38,687 nt of DNA from Bradyrhizobium genomosp. I (2014) (GTDB lineage: Bacteria > Pseudomonadota > Alphaproteobacteria > Rhizobiales > Xanthobacteraceae): NCBI RefSeq assembly GCF_000261685.1, contig NZ_AJQE01000049.1, positions 1 to 38,687 of the forward strand, read 5' to 3'. Position numbers and translations under genes: made by a program. The notes beneath the pieces are model-generated. The model worked only from the letters and a program-made list of their open reading frames with translations, ran no database searches and had not been told where the DNA came from. Below, in pieces: positions 34,155 through 38,687 of the stretch (positions are counted from its first letter, which is position 1; the number at the start of each line of letters is the position of its first letter).

Positions 34155-35142
34155 TCTTGGCCTTTCCGGTGGCCTGCTCCAGGAACGAATAGTCCATGTT
34201 CTTCTCCGCTTCTGCGGACACGTCCTTCGAAATGTACTTGAGGTCGCGCATCATCGCCGCGATCGCCAGCGTCTGCGGACGATGGATCGCTGGATCGGGT
34301 GATGCATTCTTCAGTGCCTCGGTCGCCACCGTCTTGTCGAGGCCAGTGAGCTTGTTGATGACCTCGACCCACGGTCCCTTGTCGGCGATCAGCTTGTTGT
34401 CGAGCTCGACCACCGCGCTGACGACGCCCTGGACGCCGGCGCGCCGGCTCGCGATCACGTCGGAACGGGTGACGATGAGGTTCGTGAGATTCCCAGCAGC
34501 CTGTTCATACGGCAGCACGAAGTGTTTGCCAGCGCCGGCGAGCCGGATCTGCGAGGCAAACGGCTCGACCGAGCAGATCATGTCGACCTCGCCGCGCTGG
34601 AGCGCTGCGAGATGGTCGGACGGATTGGGAATGTTGATGAATTGAATGTCCTTGTTGGGGTCGACCCCCTGCTTGAGGAACGCGCCGCGCATGTGGATGT
34701 CCTGCGCGTTGCCGCGGGACGCAGCAACCTTGAGCGGCTGGCCGTCGCTCTTCGCCTTCGCGACGGTTGCCTTGAACGTGGCCCAGTCTTCGGCCGGCAG
34801 GTTCAGCTTCGCGGAGGAGAGACATTCCGAGCCGCCGTTGATCTGGCCCGATACGGCGACGACGTCGAATCCTTTGTCGAGCGCGGTGATGTAGTGGAGG
34901 TAGGTGACCTGCGCGACGTCGATGCTCTTCGATACCAGCGCGGTGAGAACGTCATTGCCGGAGTTGAAGCCCGTGGCTTCGACCTCGACGTTCCTGGCCA
35001 ACCCGGGGACCAACGACATCGGCAGGCAGTGTGCGCATTTGGCGTAACCGAGCTTGATCTTCGCCGTCTGCGCCAAGGCGAGATCGCTTCCGCCAAGCAT
35101 TGCCGCCATCGCCACGAGGCCCAGTCGCAAACTCGTCCGCAT
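34138..35142 (-). CDS. Periplasmic binding protein, SsuA/TauA/NMT1-like
   Basis: Exported protein of 334 residues with a Sec signal peptide (about 1-24, LALA-QTAKIK). The mature protein begins KIKLGYAKCAHCLPMSLVPG; the Cys-x-x-Cys (about residues 36-39) close to the ligand-facing loop is unusual for this family. FNSGNDVLTALVSKSIDVAQ and EVDMICSVEPFASQIRLAG are typical NMT1/SsuA features. GGAG lies 6 nt before the ATG. It is first in the operon and divergent from the GntR gene. Confidence 0.9.
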   Translation of the reverse strand: MRTSLRLGLVAMAAMLGGSDLALAQTAKIKLGYAKCAHCLPMSLVPGLARNVEVEATGFNSGNDVLTALVSKSIDVAQVTYLHYITALDKGFDVVAVSGQINGGSECLSSAKLNLPAEDWATFKATVAKAKSDGQPLKVAASRGNAQDIHMRGAFLKQGVDPNKDIQFINIPNPSDHLAALQRGEVDMICSVEPFASQIRLAGAGKHFVLPYEQAAGNLTNLIVTRSDVIASRRAGVQGVVSAVVELDNKLIADKGPWVEVINKLTGLDKTVATEALKNASPDPAIHRPQTLAIAAMMRDLKYISKDVSAEAEKNMDYSFLEQATGKAKNDLGY

Positions 35143-35161
35143 CGCTTACTCCGTTTCGAAG

Positions 35162-35177
35162 GCGCGAGATCTCGCGC
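35162..35177. repeat. 16-bp perfect palindrome upstream of the binding-protein gene
   Basis: GCGCGAGATCTCGCGC, about 20 bases before the start codon at 35142 on the minus strand. It could be a second operator or a small RNA stem in the 5' leader. No function is evident. Confidence 0.35.
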
Positions 35178-35224
35178 GTCTGGCGCGATCATCGACCGGC
35201 CTTTGCGGCAGCGCAACGGAGATT

Positions 35225-35241
35225 TTGCATGCTGCATACAA
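35225..35241. promoter_or_regulatory. Likely GntR operator in the divergent hydantoin-cluster promoter
   Basis: TTGCATGC-T-GCATACAA, a 17-bp palindrome with 8-bp arms and one mismatch, in the 198-bp gap between the binding-protein gene (minus) and the GntR/FCD gene (plus). FCD-type GntR proteins bind short palindromes of about this length beside their own genes. The binding is inferred from position and symmetry. Confidence 0.6.
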
Positions 35242-35340
35242 TTTGCGCGTTGTGCCGTTGTTTTCAGCTAGATGCGTCGGTATTTTAGGCAACTCGAAGG
35301 GCCGGAAACGGCTAACATGAATTGAAGCAGTGAGGCACGC

Positions 35341-36051
35341 GTGCAGCAGAAATCGGATGCGCCGAAGGGACGAAAGTCGCCCAAGCTCAAGCGGATAGGC
35401 CTGCATGAGCGCGCCGCCGCGCGGATGCGAACGATGATCATTCGCGGCGAGCTGCCGCCGGGATCGCAAACGCAGGAGACCCGGCTGTCGAAGGAGCTCG
35501 GCGTGTCGCGCACCCCGTTGCGCGAGGCGATGAAGGTGCTGGCGGCCGAGGGGCTGATCGAGCTTCGCCCCAACCGCAGCCCGCGCATTGCCGATATCGC
35601 GGTCGACGGCATCTCGGAATTGTTCGAGGCCCTCGCCGGCATCGAGCGGCTGGCCGCCGAGCTTGCAGCAGAGCGCGCCACCGCGCGCGATCTCGCCCGC
35701 CTGCGCACGCTTCAGACTCGGATGGAAGGTCATCACCGCAACGGCAAGCTCGACGACTATTTCGCCATCAACGGCGAGATCCACAACACCATCGTCCGCA
35801 TGGCCCGCAACACGCCGCTGCGCGAGGCGCACGAGACGCTGATCTCCCGCGCCGAGCGTGCGCGTTACCTCGCGCTCGGCGCCAACAGGCGCTGGAGCAA
35901 TTCAGTCGACGAGCACGCCGACATTCTCGCCGCACTCGAAGCCCGTGACAGCGACGCGGCAGGCCGCCTGCTCGGCGCTCATGTCCGGCGCACCGGCACC
36001 GCGCTACTCGAAGTCCTCGCCGCCCCTCAAATCAAGCAGACGGCGGCCTGA
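35341..36051 (+). CDS. GntR-family regulator, FadR/FCD subfamily
   Basis: Regulator of 236 residues. An N-terminal winged helix (about 20-90) carries MIIRGELPPGSQTQETRLSK and the recognition stretch LGVSRTPLREAMKVLAAEGL. The C-terminal all-helical FCD domain has DYFAINGEIHNTI and a later His in VDEHADILAAL, the usual metal/ligand positions. The start is GTG at 35341 with GTGAGG upstream. It is divergent from the hydantoin-type operon and 2 bp from the racemase-like gene, so it probably represses both units until a pathway metabolite binds. Confidence 0.92.
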   Translation: MQQKSDAPKGRKSPKLKRIGLHERAAARMRTMIIRGELPPGSQTQETRLSKELGVSRTPLREAMKVLAAEGLIELRPNRSPRIADIAVDGISELFEALAGIERLAAELAAERATARDLARLRTLQTRMEGHHRNGKLDDYFAINGEIHNTIVRMARNTPLREAHETLISRAERARYLALGANRRWSNSVDEHADILAALEARDSDAAGRLLGAHVRRTGTALLEVLAAPQIKQTAA

Positions 36052-36053
36052 CC

Positions 36054-36803
36054 ATGAAGCTGCTGCTGCTCAACCCGAACACCAGCACCGAGGTCACGCG
36101 CTTGATGATGGGTGTCGGACAACGCGCGGCCTCCCCCGGGACCGAGCTGATCCCCTGCACCGCGACCCGCGGCGTGCCTTATATCGCGACGCGCACCGAG
36201 GCGCAGATCGGCGGCACCATCGCGCTGGAGATGCTGGCCGAGCAGCATCGGAAGGTCGACGCTGCGATCATCGCGGCGTTCGGCGATCCCGGCCTGTTCG
36301 CCGCGCGCGAGACCCTCGACATTCCCGTGGTCGGCATGGCGGAAGCCGCGATGCTGACCGCCTGCATGGCCGGACGCCGCTTTGCCATCGTCACCTTCGC
36401 TCAGGCGCTGGGGCCCTGGTACGAGGAATGCGTCCGCGCCCATGGGCTGTGGGAGCGCTGCGCCGGCATCCGCATGCTCGATACGCCCTTTCAGGCGATC
36501 TCCGAGGTCGGCACCGAGAAGGAAGATGTGCTGGTCAAGCTCGCCCAGCGCGCCATCGTCGAGGACGAGGCGGATGTGCTGATTTTTGCAGGCGCGCCGC
36601 TCTCCGGCCTTGCCGAGCGCGTCGCCGACCGGATCCCCGTCCCTGTCGTCGACCAGGTCGTTGCTTCAGTGAAGCAGGCCGAGGCGTTGGTTGCCCTGCG
36701 CCTGCGCAAGGCAACGGCAGGCACGTTCCGCCGCCCCGCCGCCAAGCCGACCATTGGCCTCGCCGACGCGCTCGCCGCCCGGCTCGAGCATCGCGACAGC
36801 TGA
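36054..36803 (+). CDS. Hydantoin/allantoin racemase-family protein lacking both catalytic cysteines
   Basis: Protein of 249 residues, full length for the Asp/Glu/hydantoin racemase family. It opens MKLLLLNPNTSTEVTRLM, a hallmark. The first catalytic motif, normally ACFGDPGL, is AAFGDPGL with Ala75. The second, normally GCAGM, is IFAGAPLSG with Phe178. Without either Cys the usual two-base racemisation is not possible, so it may have another chemistry or only bind ligand. It starts 2 bp after the GntR stop, and its TGA abuts the stop of the convergent amidase. Confidence 0.88.
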   Translation: MKLLLLNPNTSTEVTRLMMGVGQRAASPGTELIPCTATRGVPYIATRTEAQIGGTIALEMLAEQHRKVDAAIIAAFGDPGLFAARETLDIPVVGMAEAAMLTACMAGRRFAIVTFAQALGPWYEECVRAHGLWERCAGIRMLDTPFQAISEVGTEKEDVLVKLAQRAIVEDEADVLIFAGAPLSGLAERVADRIPVPVVDQVVASVKQAEALVALRLRKATAGTFRRPAAKPTIGLADALAARLEHRDS

Positions 36804-38183
36804 TCAGCAAGGCGGCCGGCGATGCGAAAAACCCAGTTCGTTCTCGAGGATACGGCCAAAGGCAAACAAGCGGGATTCGCATCCCGGCGGCGCGATGATC
36901 TGGATGCCGAAGGGCAATTCGCTCGTTTCTCGTCGTACCGGCACGGTCAGGACCGGAAAGCCGACCAGCGACACGATGAAAGTGACCGCGAGATAGTCGA
37001 TCGGCGTCTCCAGTGCCGCTCCGTCAATCGCGGTGACATCGCTGATCTCGTTTGGCCAGGGAAAGACCGATGCCGCCGGCGCGACCAGGAAATCGGCGCG
37101 GGTGAAAAGCTCGCAAAAGCTCCGATAGATCGCAGTGCGGCGGCGCTCGGCGTTGAGGTAATCGTCGGCCGAGAGGCTTGTACCCGCCTCGATGTTCCAG
37201 ACCACCGTGGGCGTCAACTCGGCGCGACGCGTCCTAAGCAGCGCACCGTGGCTGTCGGCAATGTGCGCGGCACGCAGCGTGCGGAAGGTCTCGATCGCAC
37301 CGTTGCAGTCGGGCGAGGACGGCACGACATCGGCAACACGCGCGAGCGCGCCGCAGGCAGCGGCGAAACGGGCGCGGACGTTGCGCGCAACCGGCGCAAC
37401 ACCGAAATCGGGCGTGACGGCGATCCGCGGACGTCCCGCGAGCGGCCGATTGTCATTGCCGACAGCAGTCGAGAGCGGATCGTTCGCATCACCTCCCGCA
37501 CAGACCGACAGCGAAAGGGCGAGATCATCGACACCGCGGGCGAGAAAACCGTGGGTCGCCAGCATGTCCCAGCCGAGCGGACGGCGTGGCGACGGGATGC
37601 GGCCGGGCGTCGGACGGATCGAGGCGACGTCGCAGAAGCTGGCGGGTGTGCGCACCGAGCCGCCGAAATCGGTGCCATGCGCCAGCGGTACCATGCCGGC
37701 CGCGACCGCGACAGCAGCGCCACCGGACGATCCGCCGGAGGTCAGCGCGGGATCGAACGGATTGCGTGTCGGCCCGCACAATCTGTTGGTGCAGACCGCA
37801 CCGAAGCCGAATTCCGGCGTATTGGTCTTGCCCAGAACGACCGCACCGGCGCGACGCAGCCGCGCGACCACGAGATCATCCTCGGCCGGCACATGATCGC
37901 GGAACAGAACCGATCCATAGGTGGTCGCAAGCCCCGCGGTGTCGGTGAGATCCTTGATCGCGACAGGCACGCCATGCAGCGGGCCGATCGGCGTGGACGC
38001 GGCATCACAGGTTTGCGCTGCACGACGGGCACCGTCGGCATCGACGGTCACGAACGCCGCCAATTGCGCGTCCTGATCCGCGATCCGAGCCAGATAAGCA
38101 TCGACGACCTCTCGCGAGGACAGCTCGCGCTTCGTGATGGCGCGCGCGATGCTTGTGGCGGAGAGGTCGCAAATCGATGTCAT
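36804..38183 (-). CDS. Amidase-signature family amidase
   Basis: Hydrolase of 459 residues with the full triad: Lys77 (GVPVAIKDL), Ser152 (SGGSSGGAAVA) and Ser176 (GTDFGGSVRTPAS). It has the eukaryote-like DFGGS rather than the DTGGS of the other amidases here, so it is a separate branch. The start at 38183 (MTSICDLSATSIA) fits the family; an open extension to 38318 runs into the divergent ATPase gene. It is convergent with the racemase-like gene with no gap (TGATCA). It could act on a linear product of the ureide pathway or belong with the PotA-type transporter that begins to the right. Confidence 0.88.
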   Translation of the reverse strand: MTSICDLSATSIARAITKRELSSREVVDAYLARIADQDAQLAAFVTVDADGARRAAQTCDAASTPIGPLHGVPVAIKDLTDTAGLATTYGSVLFRDHVPAEDDLVVARLRRAGAVVLGKTNTPEFGFGAVCTNRLCGPTRNPFDPALTSGGSSGGAAVAVAAGMVPLAHGTDFGGSVRTPASFCDVASIRPTPGRIPSPRRPLGWDMLATHGFLARGVDDLALSLSVCAGGDANDPLSTAVGNDNRPLAGRPRIAVTPDFGVAPVARNVRARFAAACGALARVADVVPSSPDCNGAIETFRTLRAAHIADSHGALLRTRRAELTPTVVWNIEAGTSLSADDYLNAERRRTAIYRSFCELFTRADFLVAPAASVFPWPNEISDVTAIDGAALETPIDYLAVTFIVSLVGFPVLTVPVRRETSELPFGIQIIAPPGCESRLFAFGRILENELGFSHRRPPC

Positions 38184-38271
38184 CCGGCCACCATGCCAAA
38201 ACCCGCGTCGAAAAGCGACAGGCGCGGGCACGAGACTTGCTTTCTCCTCTGGGGTAACGGGAGGCAACACC

Positions 38272-38687
38272 ATGGCTGATGCGCCAAGCGGACGTTCGCT
38301 CGTCGTCGATGCGGTCACCCACCGCTATCCGAACGGCGCGCTCGCGGTCGAGAACATCAATCTCGACGTCAAGGGCGGCGAGATCATCGCCCTGCTCGGC
38401 CCGTCCGGCTGCGGCAAGACCACCCTGCTGCGCATCATCGCCGGCTTCATCGCGCAGAGCCAGGGCCGCATCATCGTCGGCGATGACATCGTCGATGCGC
38501 TGCCGCCGAACAAGCGCGCCGTCGGCATCGTGTTCCAGAATTACGCGCTGTTCCCGCATCTGTCGATCAGCGAAAACGTGGCCTACGGGCTCGCCGCCCG
38601 CGGCATGGACAAGGCGACGCGCCGGCGCGAGGCGCAGCGCCTGCTCGAACTGGTGCAGCTTCCGACGATGGCCGAGCGGCTGCCGCG
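38272..38687 (+). CDS. ABC ATPase, PotA/FbpC (spermidine/iron) type, 5' part
   Basis: The first 138 codons of an ATPase cut by the right edge. It starts MADAPSGRSLVVDAV after GGGAGG. Walker A GPSGCGKT lies at about 43-50, then VGIVFQNYALFPHLSI, the Q-loop form typical of PotA/FbpC/AttA ATPases. The signature and Walker B lie outside the window. It is divergent from the amidase with 88 bp between the start codons. The substrate is unknown. Confidence 0.88.
   Translation, partial: MADAPSGRSLVVDAVTHRYPNGALAVENINLDVKGGEIIALLGPSGCGKTTLLRIIAGFIAQSQGRIIVGDDIVDALPPNKRAVGIVFQNYALFPHLSISENVAYGLAARGMDKATRRREAQRLLELVQLPTMAERLP

Noticed and set aside
36822..38279. Plus-strand open frame of 485 codons opposite the last amidase
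   Set aside because: It mirrors the amidase with its full catalytic triad; its own sequence is low-complexity Arg/Asp/Gly.

Overview
The window looks like part of the chromosome of a GC-rich alphaproteobacterium, most likely a Bradyrhizobium-like member of the Hyphomicrobiales. This is inferred from codon use, the density of branched-chain-amino-acid-type (HAAT/Liv) importers, the fused UreA-UreB subunit and the general protein style; there is no rRNA or other marker. Nearly everything serves scavenging of nitrogen from amides, urea and cyclic ureides. No tRNA, rRNA, CRISPR array or insertion sequence was seen.

Region 1 (1-12,540, minus strand). Read from right to left: an amidase-signature (AS) amidase, an FmdA-type formamidase/acetamidase, a complete HAAT importer (binding protein, LivH, LivM, LivG, LivF), a short-chain dehydrogenase and a second, paralogous AS amidase. 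After a 534-bp gap come a further binding protein, LivH and the start of LivM, which runs off the window.

Region 2 (12,540-14,710). A promoter and a long leader with a clear intrinsic terminator precede the amide operon. Divergent from it lie amiC (cytoplasmic amide sensor) and amiR (ANTAR-domain RNA-binding antiterminator), overlapping by 4 bp. This is the Pseudomonas amiC/amiR logic wired to an importer plus three hydrolases.

Region 3 (14,880-28,450, minus strand). A small secreted His/Tyr-rich protein, then a long urea/amide operon. From right to left: an AmiC-like binding protein without signal peptide, a Tat-exported UrtA-like binding protein, LivH, LivM, LivG, LivF, a Rhodococcus-type amidase, a small ABM-fold protein and ureE-ureF-ureAB-ureC-ureG-ureD. 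Amides could be imported and hydrolysed, and urea imported and split to ammonia, from one locus. A MarR regulator is divergent from it.

Region 4 (29,150-30,300) is decayed DNA: the C-terminal part of an amidase on the plus strand faces a frame-shifted eutC remnant on the minus strand.

Region 5 (30,365-36,803) is a hydantoin/dihydropyrimidine-type cluster: binding protein, permease, ATPase, Asp/Glu-racemase-superfamily enzyme and cyclic amidohydrolase on minus. Divergent from it are a GntR/FCD regulator and a second racemase-family protein that lacks both expected catalytic cysteines. A near-perfect 17-bp palindrome lies between the divergent units. A fourth AS amidase converges on this cluster, and the start of a PotA-type ATPase gene ends the window.

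The points most worth a second look are the AmiCR-linked leader, the orphan AmiC-like protein paired with MarR, the strong hairpin found in all three binding-protein/permease gaps, the cysteine-less racemase homologue and the eutC/amidase remnants.
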